DNA of 60,000 nucleotides from Bolinopsis microptera (Eukaryota > Ctenophora > Tentaculata > Lobata > Bolinopsidae): assembly GCF_026151205.1 (NCBI RefSeq), contig NC_087073.1, positions 312,001 through 372,000 on the forward strand, in the 5' to 3' direction. Each line of letters opens with the position of its first letter. The stretch's first letter is position 1. Shown piece by piece: positions 10,761 to 20,792 of the stretch. Position numbers and translations under genes: made by a program. The notes under the pieces were generated by a model, which searched no databases, had not been told where the DNA came from, and saw only the letters and a program-made list of their open reading frames with translations.

Positions 10761-11970
10761 CTAAGGGGTCGTTCAAATATTACGTAATCAATATTTTAGC
10801 AATTTTTACCCCCAACTGTAATCAAGACACACCCCCCTCCTGACAGCAAAATTACGTAATCATCACCTTAATAATCTCAGAATGTGTGTGTGTCTGATCT
10901 TCTGTCTGTATGTCTTTCTGTCTGTCTGTCTGTCTGTGCATGTGTAATTTCCGGTCGTTTATATCAAAAAACGGTACGAGTTACGGGACTGTTTTTTTTC
11001 GGTATAGTGCCGAAAAAACTCTGACGAAGACAATAAGCAAATTTTTTTAAATCGGCCGGTGGTAAGTGGTTTAATTGATGGTTTTGTACCACAAATGTTA
11101 CATAAAATGGCTTGAGCAGCTTAATCAAGTTACAGGGCTCGCTCGTCTCTCCCATTACTGCATAATATTATGTAGCGTTGGTACAAATATCATAATTACG
11201 TGCTGTCATGGATACTTTAAACTTATTAGGGAAGGGAGCGCTTTAAATAGCCGCCTGTTTGAACTGTAGAGACAGTTCATACTTTCATACGACAATGACA
11301 TGTATGTTTTCAAATATGCGGGTGTGGTGCGGAGTTAATAAGGGTGAATTTCTATTGATTATTGTTTAAGATTCTATTGTTTAAGATACTATTGTTTAAG
11401 ATACTATTAGATACGTGAAGGCACCCTGAATAGAATTGCTCACCTAATGCAGGTTTTGACTCAGTGGCTAAATACTCCTACCCTTTTTAACTGCAGCAGT
11501 GAAATCCCGGTCGAAGGCCGGGTTACACTAGTAGTTAATAATAGCACTATGTTTACAGTATGCACTGAAGGGGTATCCTAGGAAGTTTCTTGAAGTTACT
11601 TGAACTTTTAACAGGTACCCCTCCTCATTTAACCCTCAATTAAGTTTCCTATCATTCGGCTGAGTCGACCGAGGAGATCCCATAGATCCAATGGATCCTT
11701 AGCTACTCCCTAGACTAGGTGACACTGGGAATTGGGATTCGAACCCTGAACCTTCTGCGCAGAAGGCGGATGCCATGACCACTAGGCCACCTAGCCCCCA
11801 AAAGTAATTTTGGCCCTGACCTCCCCCCATTGTTATGATATCCGGCCAAGCCAAGCACCTTTCAAACTAACTACTTTAGCAGCCGGATACCTGATCCCCC
11901 CCCCCCCGTAATCATTTGGGAACCCTCTCCCCCTCGGCTGATAACGTAATAATATGTGAACGACCCCTAA
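10761..11970. mobile_element. long MITE family A copy carrying nested insertions
   Basis: The left end CTAAGGGGTCGTTCAAATAT plus TACGTAATCA is matched in reverse on the right (ACGTAATAATATGTGAACGACCCCTAA). These are the ends of the 1159-1340 MITE, but this copy is about 1.2 kb. The extra length includes a CTGT microsatellite (10897-10935), a threefold 16-bp repeat ATTGTTTAAGATACT (11358-11408), a tRNA-like SINE and a 12-base C run (11896-11907). Confidence 0.6.
11640..11800 (-). mobile_element. tRNA-derived SINE (head on minus strand)
   Basis: On the minus strand the sequence starting near 11799 carries a pol III A box (TGGCCTAGTGG, 11779-11789) and a B box (GGTTCGAATCC, 11735-11745) at tRNA-like spacing, with an anticodon-arm-like stem between them. 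The acceptor stem does not close, so this is a SINE head, not a working tRNA gene. The 3' limit is unclear and may extend to about 11450. Confidence 0.65.
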
Positions 11971-13552
11971 TACATCCTTAGGCTATAGTTGCTTGTTCTT
12001 TGCTAGCAACATGCATTAAATCGAGTTTCTTGAGCATGCACAGTCAGCAGTCGGTATACGTTTAACAATGGTTAATGGGTCAGCTTAGTTGTTAACAACC
12101 AACTCAAAACGTTCTCACTTAATGGCCCAGTGGAATAAATTTTAAATATGACTAGGAATCCAGTTTGGGAAGAAAAAGAGGCTATATATTTTTCGGCCGC
12201 TACGCGGCTGACTGGTCACTGGTCAGCTCTTCTCCCAGGTCAAGTTTAATTTGAAATGCTTAGCGTATCCATTAGAATAATTACCGGATGAATATGCAAA
12301 TGTAAATTTTGAAATTAAATAAAAAATTTCTGAGAATTCTTTGATTTATTTGAAACGCAAGGAAATATTTTTTTAAAGCTCTATATACCGCACAAACATC
12401 TCAATTTGCATGCCACATACTTGTTTATCAGATGGAGCGCCAAGTTATAACTAATTCCAGCATAATGGCCGAATCGCTACTCTAAAAGTCGCTTCGACCT
12501 TGTGTTGATACTTTTGGCGTGACTTTGGATCTGAAGCTTGCTTCTGCCAGGTTATATACAATCTTTGACAATATACAATGATGAACTTCGGACTTAAAGC
12601 GGGATAGGGATTTGTAATGGAGGGGGTTATCTGCACTGTACTCTAGATGATCTAGGATGTGAAGCTTGCTTAAGCCTACCACACACGAGTTCCCCTGATA
12701 TAGTAGCAATGGCTAGATTCACTTCCTTCCCACTTGCACTGTTGTTGACTTGTAGCTACAATATTAAATTGATTCGTGGAAATCGGTCTCGGATGTGAAG
12801 CTTCCTTAAGCCAAACCCTGAGAATACTGTATTACTCGAACTTTGAGAATTTTCTAAATGAATCTAGACTAAAGGAGCCAACTTGAATCCATAAATTACT
12901 GCTCTATATTTACACCGTTCACCAGTTGATATGGCTAGAGAGGGATTGTTTTTATGAATTCACAATCCTATCCTGGAAATTGAGCCGTAATAAATTGGGA
13001 GGATTCATAGATTGTCGATTGTTTAAGCTTAACTTGATATTTTAGCGTATCAGTGCTGAAATTTTGCATGACTATTTCACATGACTATTTTACATGACTA
13101 TTTTTTCATATTCCGGGAATATTGAGGAAGCAGGAATGGATGTCGCGCGTTTTCAGCGCGTTTTTTGGTGTCTGAATGCGCAAAAAATAGTCAAGCAATC
13201 TTATAGGTAAGAAATAGTCATGGAATCTAGGAATGCGCTCGATTCGAACTTCGAGTCGATAAAGAAATGTAACATCACGTTAGCCCTGAGAGTGACCAAT
13301 TTTAATTTAATTTTAAATTAATGTGAATATTTTTTCGACAAGAATCTTTTTTTACCGGTTATCAACAAATTTTGACTAGGTGTTAAATTCCTGGACGCCT
13401 GACTATTTGCCACTGGGCTTTATGGTGACAATAGATAAAAAGAGAGAGTGGCCTGCCACACCCTCTGTAAAACGTAATTGATGAAATTTTATATAAATTT
13501 CATCCGTTAACTAAAATCTAGCCTTTGGTACATTTTCATTGAAGTGTACTAA
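11971..13552. other. no gene seen
   Basis: AT-rich. Short direct repeats only: GGATGTGAAGCTT(G/C)CTTAAGCC at about 12655 and 12791, and a threefold CATGACTATTT near 13067-13105. No exon-like open stretch with splice sites was found. Confidence 0.4.
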
Positions 13553-14179
13553 ATTAGAATTCTACAATCAAATTAAACATGACTTTGAACCAGAAACATA
13601 CTTAGGAGTGGTTAAAATCCCTGATGCTCGGAAAAGCTTAACTAGGTTTCTGCCACAACCTTTACATTGAGAGGGGCCATTCAGTTCAGTTAAACAAAAA
13701 TTCAGTTAAACAAAAATTCAATTTTTTGCCATTTATTACAGAGTAAACAAGTTTACAATAAATCAATTTGATATTTAAAGGAATCCTAATTCAATGTGTA
13801 GTATGGTTGTCACTCTTTAAATAGATTAGATATAGGTTGACAGGGCAAAGGAGTGTGCGTGCTGTTCGCTATTGCTCACACCAAACGGCAACCTAGTAAA
13901 TGTTACAAAACCCCCCTAGTACCTAGAGAACATCGATGGTCATGGTGCACTTTCTGCTTTTTCAGCAAGGGGCTTAAGCCTATTGAGGACGAAATTCATG
14001 TTTTAACTGACTGTTTACTCTACTCCTCAGTTAGAGAAAAATTTAACTTCCATCCCAAAAATATTACTGACCTAGCCGGTTTGCTATCCGATAAAACTCT
14101 AGACCCTACAAAATTTACTGCCACAGCAAGAGCAATAACTCTACTAATCCGATCTATTCATAGAAAAATAGTATTATAA
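13553..14179 (+). pseudogene. LINE 3' fragment with Cys/His C-terminal motif, disrupted
   Basis: The translation runs EFYNQIKHDFEPETYL...RKSLTRF, breaks near CHNLYIERG, is interrupted by about 175 bp of AT-rich sequence (13676-13850), and resumes as TPLVPREHRW...CTFCFFSKGLKPIEDEIHVLTDCLLYSSVREKFNF. The C-x2-C...H...C pattern near the C-terminus is common in invertebrate LINE polymerases. The copy at 23738-24189 is the same family and lacks the interruption. Confidence 0.75.
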
Positions 14180-14669
14180 AACATTTCTATTTTATCCCTA
14201 CAGTAAGTAAAACAAAGTATTTTAGTAAAACAAAGTATTTTATTTATTAGCAGTGCAATCAATTCATATGATATAATTATAAGAATATAATAGTATGTCA
14301 CACCTATTTAACTGTTACGTTCGAGTAGTCGTGCCATGGCTAAATTTAACTAGGACCAGTGGTGTCGATTAACATTTTAAAAGGTGATTCTAAGTGACAC
14401 AAATGGAAAATTTTAAGAAAAGACGGATCAAAACACAGATCCAAGGACAAGGAGACCCCACTGCAGGACCATACATGCTATTGGCTTGTGCATGGCCCAA
14501 AAGGTTCCAGCTGTCCAGGAAACTGTACGTAGCTGGTCAACTAGTTTTGAATTCAGACTAGGCTTGATGAGTTCTGGGGTTTCTAGAGTAAGATTTGATG
14601 GTGCCAGGTTTGTTCAGGCGGACATGGAAATTATGCGAGGAATATATAGGTATATAAAAATCATATCAA
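14180..14669. other. no gene seen
   Basis: Begins with a duplicated AAAACAAAGTATTTTA (about 14206-14240), perhaps a retroposon tail. The rest shows no recognisable exon or repeat before the 3' end of the full-length LINE. Confidence 0.35.
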
Positions 14670-14802
14670 TATAAAAATAGATCCAAAAATAGATCCAAAG
14701 ATTCACACGGCAGTCAGGGAACTTCCAGACAGGATGCTTTTGAAACAGGTATAATTAGCGCTTTTGTAATTAGTTGTATGCAAGGGATGGGATGCTGATT
14801 GA

Positions 14803-17800
14803 CTAAGCTGGTTCAATGCCCCAGCTATTTAGGGGGAGCCACTCAATTTCACGCCCAGGTGTTGTCAATTGCTGGGTTTCAAGTAAGAGCTTTTTGATAC
14901 GGCTCTTGATAATTGAGATGGGGGAGGAAAGGTCGGAAAATTTACTAGAGCCAGGGACCATGACATTGTTTTCATTAGGAGTGCATTTGTCGAATATTTT
15001 ATCAACCAAACTGTTCCATATAGTCGTACCTTTGAAGACAAAATTGTGTTTAGAAATTTCAAGTTTGTGTCGGGGGACCCGCATAGTTTGGCTACATGCT
15101 CTGGAACTTGTTTGGAATAAACTTGTCAGAGAGATAGGTTGATGCAGTTTCAAGATTTTAAACAGTTCAGTGGATATATGTTGGGTGTACAGGTTGTGGA
15201 TTGACATGATTTTCTCGGTATTGAATATTGGCTTAGTGTTTTCCAAAGCAAAGCTCCTTTTTGCGATGTGTTCACTGTATGGTCTTGCACGTGCACATGT
15301 TTCATAATACTCTGCCCGGTCAAAGCTTGGTTTGCTTCCAAATAGAAGGCGTACACATCTTTTTTGGACGGAGAACAGTTTAGATAGTCTATAAGGTGTG
15401 ACACCACCCCAGCTACTGATACAGTAGCTCATATGAGACTTGAATAAGGAGTCATACAGCTTATGGTACTCTGTTTCTGGAATAAACTTCATAATACGTT
15501 TAATTATAGCTATACTTGTAGTTAGTTTACTTTTTATGTTATCTAGTTGGGGTTCCCAGGATAGTTCATGGTCTATGATAACACCAAGGAATCTCACTTT
15601 ATCTACTCGTGTAAGCGTGTTGCCTGATAACGTGAGTGAGTTCTCAGAGCCATATTCACGAGCACGTGCACAGGACGAGTACCGGCCAGGTCTGAATAAC
15701 ATGTAGACCGATTTGCTTTGGTTAATGTGCAGCAAGTTAGATTCCATATAGTCATTTACAGATTCAAGTACTTTATTAGCATTCAAATAGGCTTCTTGTT
15801 CAGTTTTTCCAGCAACAAATATGTTCGTGTCATCTGCAAACAGTATGAAGTGTCCAAGTTTGCTAGAGTTGGTAATGTCATTAATGTAGAGTAAGAAGAG
15901 GAGAGGGCCTAGAACTGATCCCTGTGGTACCCCATATTCAATTTTGCAGTGATCAGAGTGTGTATTTTGGAAATCAACATACTGCTGTCGGTTACACAAA
16001 TAGCTTTCAATTAGGTCAAGACAGGGCCCTCTTATGCCATAGTGTTCAAGTTTGACAAGTAATTTTCTGTGGTCGATTGTGTCAAACGCTTTGCTTAAGT
16101 CAATGAATATGCCAATTACATGATTCTTACTTTCTAGGTTTTTAAGAATGTGGTCAATGGAGTAATTGATGGCATGTGCTGTTGAGTGGTTGGATCTGAA
16201 TCCAAACTGTTTATCGTATATGACCATATGTGAAGTAAAGAAGCTATATAGTCGGCAGTAAATTACTTTTTCAAATATCTTACCAAAGATAGGTAGAATG
16301 GATATAGGCCTGTAGTTATCAAACAGCTGTGGGTCTCCTTTCTTAAATACGGGGGTGACCTTACCTATTTTGAGAATATTTGGAAATAGACCCAGCTTCA
16401 TGAATGAGTTTAGGAAACCAGCTAGGTGTTTAGAGATTGTAGTGCAACATTTCTTAAGAACAGCTATTGATATGTCACTAGCCTTGTCACCCTGGAAGGT
16501 TTTAACAATTTTTTCGATTTCCTCAGAATCACAGGGGTTTAAGAACATACTGTTGGTAACTCTTTTGTTAAAGTAGTTCTTATAATTAAGGGGCCTCTGG
16601 CAAGCTGTGTCACGACTTATTGGTTTGGAGGAGCAGAGCTTCGCATTAAGTTTACCTGCAATGGAAGAGAAGAACATGTTAAAGCCATTCGATATGACAC
16701 GCTTGTCTTTTACTAAACTACCATCTATTTTGAACGAGGCCTTTATTCCAGTTTTTGTTTTTCCCCTCAGTTCATTGATCAGTGCCCATGTTTGCTTCAT
16801 ATTACCTGAGACTTTTGAGAATTTTCTGCAATAGTACAATTTCTTGGCAGATCTGATAATGTATTTTAACTGTCGACGGAATTTACTATAGGTTAAGTAT
16901 AGATCAGAGTCTCCAAGAGGGTTGGGTTCCTTAATTGTACTCTTCCACTGCTTGTAAAGATATTCTTTCTTTTTCACTGATGCAATGATCCCTGGTGTGA
17001 TCCAAGGGTTTGCAATCATATTTCTTTTTGACTTTTTGAACGATTCAGATTCAATTAAAAAGTTTTCTTCGATCAAAAGTTTTATCTTATTTGCAAAAAT
17101 TTCAAAGTTTTCTACGTTGTAGCACACCTGCCCACAAAAATTTGTTTGAATATCTTCTATAAACTTGGTCATATTAGATTCACAGTAGTCGTATTTTGGT
17201 TTACAAGGGTCAAGTTCTGGTTCTTCAGGCATGCTACATTCGAGAATACAGAAAATTGGAGAGTGATGCGAAACCCTGGTATCCAGTAGTCCAGCTGACA
17301 CAATATTGTCAGTGGAGTTTGTCAGAATATTGTCAATAAGCGATGGGACACAGCCTGGTTTATGGTGCGTTGCCAGTGATATAAGTGGGATGAAGTTATT
17401 TCCATATAAAATGTTTTCAAAGCTGGCAGAGCCTTTATTAAATAGATTAAAGTTGAAATCTCCAAGCAGGATAACGTTCCTATCAGGAACCTGATTAAGA
17501 AGGCTCTCAAATTCGTGTAGGGCATCTTTGTCAGATCCACCAGGTGGTCTGTATAGGACGCCAACTGTTTGGAGCCTGCCAACATTTGTTATGGAGACAA
17601 ACACTGATTCAAGGTTAGGGGTACACATACATAGTTTGTCAATACGGGTGTAAGTAAGTGACTCATTGATGTAAATTCCCACTCCACTACCTTTAGATTT
17701 GTCACGTAATTTATTGGTGTATTCAGAGAGATAACCGGGTATCCTATACAAGTCTTTGAGGTTTGCATCAATATTTGTCTCAGCCAAGCCAATAAACGAG

Positions 17801-18249
17801 AGTGGATGACTGTACTGTGAGATTTCTGTGACAAATGTATCAAAATTTGCAGCATTTCCATCAATATTGTTAAAAATACCAGTAAGGTTCTGCCCATTTC
17901 TATGATACAGCTTTATGAGGTTCTTAAAGCTTTTATGATCATAATTTTTACAGCTTTTATGGATTTCATTGATTTCAGAAACATCTTCAATTTCATCAAG
18001 GTGGACTGGGTCATGTTTGTCACGTATAAGTGCAGAAGCAAATGGGCAGTACCGTTGTGGTAAGCTGGCGATGCAGATGTAGCATTGCCAGCTATCATTG
18101 GTGTGGGTGTATTGGAAGAGATTTTTGGCACATTTAGAGTGAGTAACTGTTCCACAGGAGCTACAGTTCAAAATTTTGTGGTGTGTTGAGATAAATTTAT
18201 TGCATCCCTTGCAAACATTCTTAGTAATTTGTGGTTGTTTGATCATCAT
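14803..18249 (-). CDS. CR1-like LINE ORF2: endonuclease-reverse transcriptase
   Basis: The 1148-aa polyprotein copies element RNA into DNA at a nicked target. Order: PHD-like zinc finger (about 13-59: CKGC, CSSC, HSKC, CYIC), apurinic-type endonuclease (about 120-340, with AETN E157, GDFN D264/N266 and SHHSP H329), a linker, and reverse transcriptase (about 630-840, with FIDLSKAFD D717, YGVPQGSVLGP, and the catalytic FADD at 804-807). The usual CR1 C-terminal region follows (HMSYCISSWG, IWNSLVDKIF). In the endonuclease the common SDH motif is SHH. The start ATG follows the ORF1 stop by two bases, so translation probably depends on termination-reinitiation. Length is normal for CR1 ORF2s that carry an N-terminal finger. 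Confidence 0.93.
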   Translation of the reverse strand: MMIKQPQITKNVCKGCNKFISTHHKILNCSSCGTVTHSKCAKNLFQYTHTNDSWQCYICIASLPQRYCPFASALIRDKHDPVHLDEIEDVSEINEIHKSCKNYDHKSFKNLIKLYHRNGQNLTGIFNNIDGNAANFDTFVTEISQYSHPLSFIGLAETNIDANLKDLYRIPGYLSEYTNKLRDKSKGSGVGIYINESLTYTRIDKLCMCTPNLESVFVSITNVGRLQTVGVLYRPPGGSDKDALHEFESLLNQVPDRNVILLGDFNFNLFNKGSASFENILYGNNFIPLISLATHHKPGCVPSLIDNILTNSTDNIVSAGLLDTRVSHHSPIFCILECSMPEEPELDPCKPKYDYCESNMTKFIEDIQTNFCGQVCYNVENFEIFANKIKLLIEENFLIESESFKKSKRNMIANPWITPGIIASVKKKEYLYKQWKSTIKEPNPLGDSDLYLTYSKFRRQLKYIIRSAKKLYYCRKFSKVSGNMKQTWALINELRGKTKTGIKASFKIDGSLVKDKRVISNGFNMFFSSIAGKLNAKLCSSKPISRDTACQRPLNYKNYFNKRVTNSMFLNPCDSEEIEKIVKTFQGDKASDISIAVLKKCCTTISKHLAGFLNSFMKLGLFPNILKIGKVTPVFKKGDPQLFDNYRPISILPIFGKIFEKVIYCRLYSFFTSHMVIYDKQFGFRSNHSTAHAINYSIDHILKNLESKNHVIGIFIDLSKAFDTIDHRKLLVKLEHYGIRGPCLDLIESYLCNRQQYVDFQNTHSDHCKIEYGVPQGSVLGPLLFLLYINDITNSSKLGHFILFADDTNIFVAGKTEQEAYLNANKVLESVNDYMESNLLHINQSKSVYMLFRPGRYSSCARAREYGSENSLTLSGNTLTRVDKVRFLGVIIDHELSWEPQLDNIKSKLTTSIAIIKRIMKFIPETEYHKLYDSLFKSHMSYCISSWGGVTPYRLSKLFSVQKRCVRLLFGSKPSFDRAEYYETCARARPYSEHIAKRSFALENTKPIFNTEKIMSIHNLYTQHISTELFKILKLHQPISLTSLFQTSSRACSQTMRVPRHKLEISKHNFVFKGTTIWNSLVDKIFDKCTPNENNVMVPGSSKFSDLSSPISIIKSRIKKLLLETQQLTTPGREIEWLPLNSWGIEPA

Positions 18250-18251
18250 AA

Positions 18252-20312
18252 TTATGGTGGGCGCCTACCACCCTCTACCGCTCCGCCGAAGTTCCCCTGA
18301 CTGGTGTTAAAACGTGCTCTAGACTGGCTACTCCTTCTGCCAGCTACAGATTCCTTAATATTCGCAGCAAATTTACGGATACCACTTTTACCAAGGTGGA
18401 CAATATCTGAGGTAAGAGGGCCATTTGCAGCAATATCCCATCTGCCATACTCATCAGAGAGCTGGCGACCAAAAATAGAGTTATCAATAATAAAAATGTT
18501 TCTTTGCTGATAAGACACATCGAGGATGCCCCGATTAAAGCTTTCAACTTTTCTATTTAGAGAGTTTAGTCTAGTTGGAAGTAACATTGACAAGTGGATT
18601 TTGGATTTGGGGTAGGTTTCAGTAATGTCTCTGCACTTGGATTCGAGGACATGGAGTAGGTAGGCTTCTGATCGTGGATGAGACCGGGAGTTAATACTGT
18701 TGATTCCAGTATGGATGACAATATTACGGTAAGGGCCAATCTCAATTGCATCAGGGAGAGCCTCCATGTGACCTACCAAAACACGCTTCCCAGGGACCCA
18801 ACGACCAAAGGTACCTACTGAGTCACCAAATGTCATCCTGGAGGTGTTTGAATCACCCAGAATGATGGTCGAATTGATGAAGTGAGGAGAAATGTGTCTA
18901 AAGGTCAGGCTCACTCTCTCTGTGGAGACATTCTCGTCTGGGAGGATCCCGTGTTTCCAAAAGTCCTGCGCATATCTCGTTGTGACTAACAAGCTGTTGT
19001 CCTGAAGGGGGAGATCTTCTGATTGGCTGTCATCATTATTGCAGAAGGACATGGTACGGGCAGCTCCTAGTGAGATCGTAAGGATGTGAGATTCGGGATC
19101 AATCACAGGCTCATCATCTCTGTGCATTGGAATGTGGTTAGCACCAGAGCTATACTTACTAATGAGACACGAGTTAATCTTGATATTCCTATCATTCACT
19201 GGAGAAGGTATTTTAGGAACAATTGTGTCAATAAGCTTCTTCAGCACGTGCGGCATTTCTCTTGCTGGGTGCTCAGTGCCAGTGTACCTATACGAGAAGT
19301 CACCAAAGTACATTACTTCACGAGAGTTCTCACCAACACTAGTAAATTCGCTACAGTTACCACTGATGAACGCTTGGACTTCCTCCTTAAGTTCTGGTGT
19401 AAGGGCTAGAGGGTCATACATTTCATAGGGCTTGCACGGTGTCACATGTTTCTTTGTGTGTGGAGAGACAGTATTAGGTAGGGGAGGGGATGTGGGACCA
19501 GGACCATGGTTAGGCTGTGGCATCCTGTTTGGTGGAGGCAGAGGGCTGCTACTGCTTCTGTTGCCAAGCGACGACTTCATGGATGTGACTTGTTCAGTCA
19601 GGTGTAATAGGCTGTTTTGGATGCTAGTGACAGCTTCAGCTGTCAACAGGGTCGTGCTCTCTGGGTGTGGCTGGTCAACTCTATGGAAGGCAGACTCACG
19701 GAGGCCTTTTATCTCTTGCTGTAGCATGTTCAGTTTCTCTGTGACATCATCATTAACCAACCCCTGGTTTGAAGAGCGTTCGCTAAGACATAATGCAGTG
19801 ACAACCTCCTTAGTTGAACGGATGTCAGCGTAGAGGGATGAAGGTACCTTACTAAGTGCGGGACAGACATAACAGCTTGGGCACTCCCACAGTTCCATTT
19901 TCTTAATATCTGATGGTGAAAGGCCGAGTAGATTACTGCACCTATTATGCCATTGCTGTTGACACTTGTTGCAGGTGATGTAGGTTGAGTTTTTGTCACT
20001 CTTCTTGCATGGACACTTCTTTTTGTTTTGGGTAGGAGTTCTCTTGTTTTGAGAAGGTGTGCTCTTGGCACTTGCACTAGGAGTACCCTGGTTTGATGGG
20101 GTTTTGGGGACAAGGCACTCTGCATCAAAGAATTTGTCTCCAGTAACATCAATGGGGCTTTCTGGTATGACAGTAGGAGATTCGGTGTTACTCTTCAGTT
20201 GCTCCTTGAAGAGGGAAACTCTTGATTGAGGTGAGTCATAGAGGCTGTTATTCGGATCGTTGGGTGGAGCCTTGTGAGGACGAGCATTCCGTAGAGATCT
20301 ATCGTGTACCAT
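18252..20312 (-). CDS. CR1-like LINE ORF1: PHD + AlkB-like dioxygenase + SGNH esterase
   Basis: A 686-aa intact ORF1. Order: basic, Ser/Thr/Pro-rich N-terminus; PHD finger (about 100-150: CPC, CNKC, WHNRC, CPSC); coiled coil (about 188-248); Pro-rich linker (255-290); AlkB-type 2OG-Fe(II) oxygenase (about 300-474); SGNH hydrolase (about 481-655); basic Arg/Ser tail. The oxygenase shows the AlkB signature: Y387...G390, H397-x-D399, SLGAARTMSF, distal H454 in FWKHGI, and R466/R472 in RVSLTFR. The esterase shows GDS at 486-488, GIN at 536-538, and D636-x-x-H639. PHD and esterase domains in CR1-like ORF1s are established; the AlkB-type domain between them is read here from motifs. Its substrate is unknown; repair of alkylated element RNA or cDNA is inference. 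Confidence 0.9.
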   Translation of the reverse strand: MVHDRSLRNARPHKAPPNDPNNSLYDSPQSRVSLFKEQLKSNTESPTVIPESPIDVTGDKFFDAECLVPKTPSNQGTPSASAKSTPSQNKRTPTQNKKKCPCKKSDKNSTYITCNKCQQQWHNRCSNLLGLSPSDIKKMELWECPSCYVCPALSKVPSSLYADIRSTKEVVTALCLSERSSNQGLVNDDVTEKLNMLQQEIKGLRESAFHRVDQPHPESTTLLTAEAVTSIQNSLLHLTEQVTSMKSSLGNRSSSSPLPPPNRMPQPNHGPGPTSPPLPNTVSPHTKKHVTPCKPYEMYDPLALTPELKEEVQAFISGNCSEFTSVGENSREVMYFGDFSYRYTGTEHPAREMPHVLKKLIDTIVPKIPSPVNDRNIKINSCLISKYSSGANHIPMHRDDEPVIDPESHILTISLGAARTMSFCNNDDSQSEDLPLQDNSLLVTTRYAQDFWKHGILPDENVSTERVSLTFRHISPHFINSTIILGDSNTSRMTFGDSVGTFGRWVPGKRVLVGHMEALPDAIEIGPYRNIVIHTGINSINSRSHPRSEAYLLHVLESKCRDITETYPKSKIHLSMLLPTRLNSLNRKVESFNRGILDVSYQQRNIFIIDNSIFGRQLSDEYGRWDIAANGPLTSDIVHLGKSGIRKFAANIKESVAGRRSSQSRARFNTSQGNFGGAVEGGRRPP

Positions 20313-20469
20313 GATTATGAGAAGAGGCGGGGGCAGCCGGTGGACCGTTCGGGGTGGTGTCCCGTCAGACAGGCCTCAGGACTTGCTTGGATTAGATTGG
20401 CTCACTCCAATGTTAAGACTGCGTCGTCACCACTAACCAGTAGATTCATCATACATGAACTGTAGGCAC

Positions 20470-20703
20470 CTCAAATTATTTGTTATATAGTAGTGTTGAA
20501 AGTATTAAAACACATTTGTAAATAACTAGAATTGTGTAACTTTAAATTATTTCAGAATTATAACTATTGTGAATTCAATAAAATAATTATCACTTTTGTA
20601 TCCTTGTATCCTTGTATCCTTGTATCCTTGTATCCTTGTATCCTTGTATCCTTGTATCCTTGTATCCTTGTATCCTTGTATCCTTGTATCCTTGTATCCT
20701 CCT
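20470..20703 (+). mobile_element. LINE 3' end with (TATCCTTG)n tail
   Basis: Bases 20510-20600 match 24288-24372 closely (GTAAATAACTAGAATTGTG, then AACTATTGTG and AATAATTATCACTTTT). About 13 copies of the octamer TATCCTTG follow. Short tandem octamer tails are the typical 3' end of CR1-like LINEs. The orientation is opposite to the neighbouring full-length element, so it is a separate, heavily 5'-truncated insertion. Confidence 0.8.
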
Positions 20704-20792
20704 ATATACAAACATAATAACATGCTGTTGTATACTATGTCTTGCTGAAAACAGTATTATTCATTAATTTAAAATTGTTCACTAATTTAAGT

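Larger units (their letters stand above)
14670..20400 (-). mobile_element. full-length CR1-like LINE, both ORFs intact
   Basis: The minus-strand element carries ORF1 (20312-18252), ORF2 (18249-14803), about 90 bp of GC-rich 5' leader, and a short 3' UTR. The 3' limit is set at a duplicated TTTGGATCTATT near 14679-14702, which resembles the short 3' tandem tails of CR1 elements; this boundary is inferred. The 5' limit is also approximate. No frameshift or stop was seen in either ORF, so it may be a young and possibly mobile copy. It sits beside a LINE 3' end of opposite orientation at 20470-20703. Confidence 0.8.

Noticed and set aside
11720-11800. A functional tRNA gene on the minus strand
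   Set aside because: A and B boxes fit, but the acceptor arms do not pair and the anticodon loop is irregular; a tRNA-derived SINE fits better.
14816-19833. Many shorter open frames on both strands inside the full-length LINE
   Set aside because: All overlap ORF1 or ORF2 in other frames and carry no LINE motif of their own.
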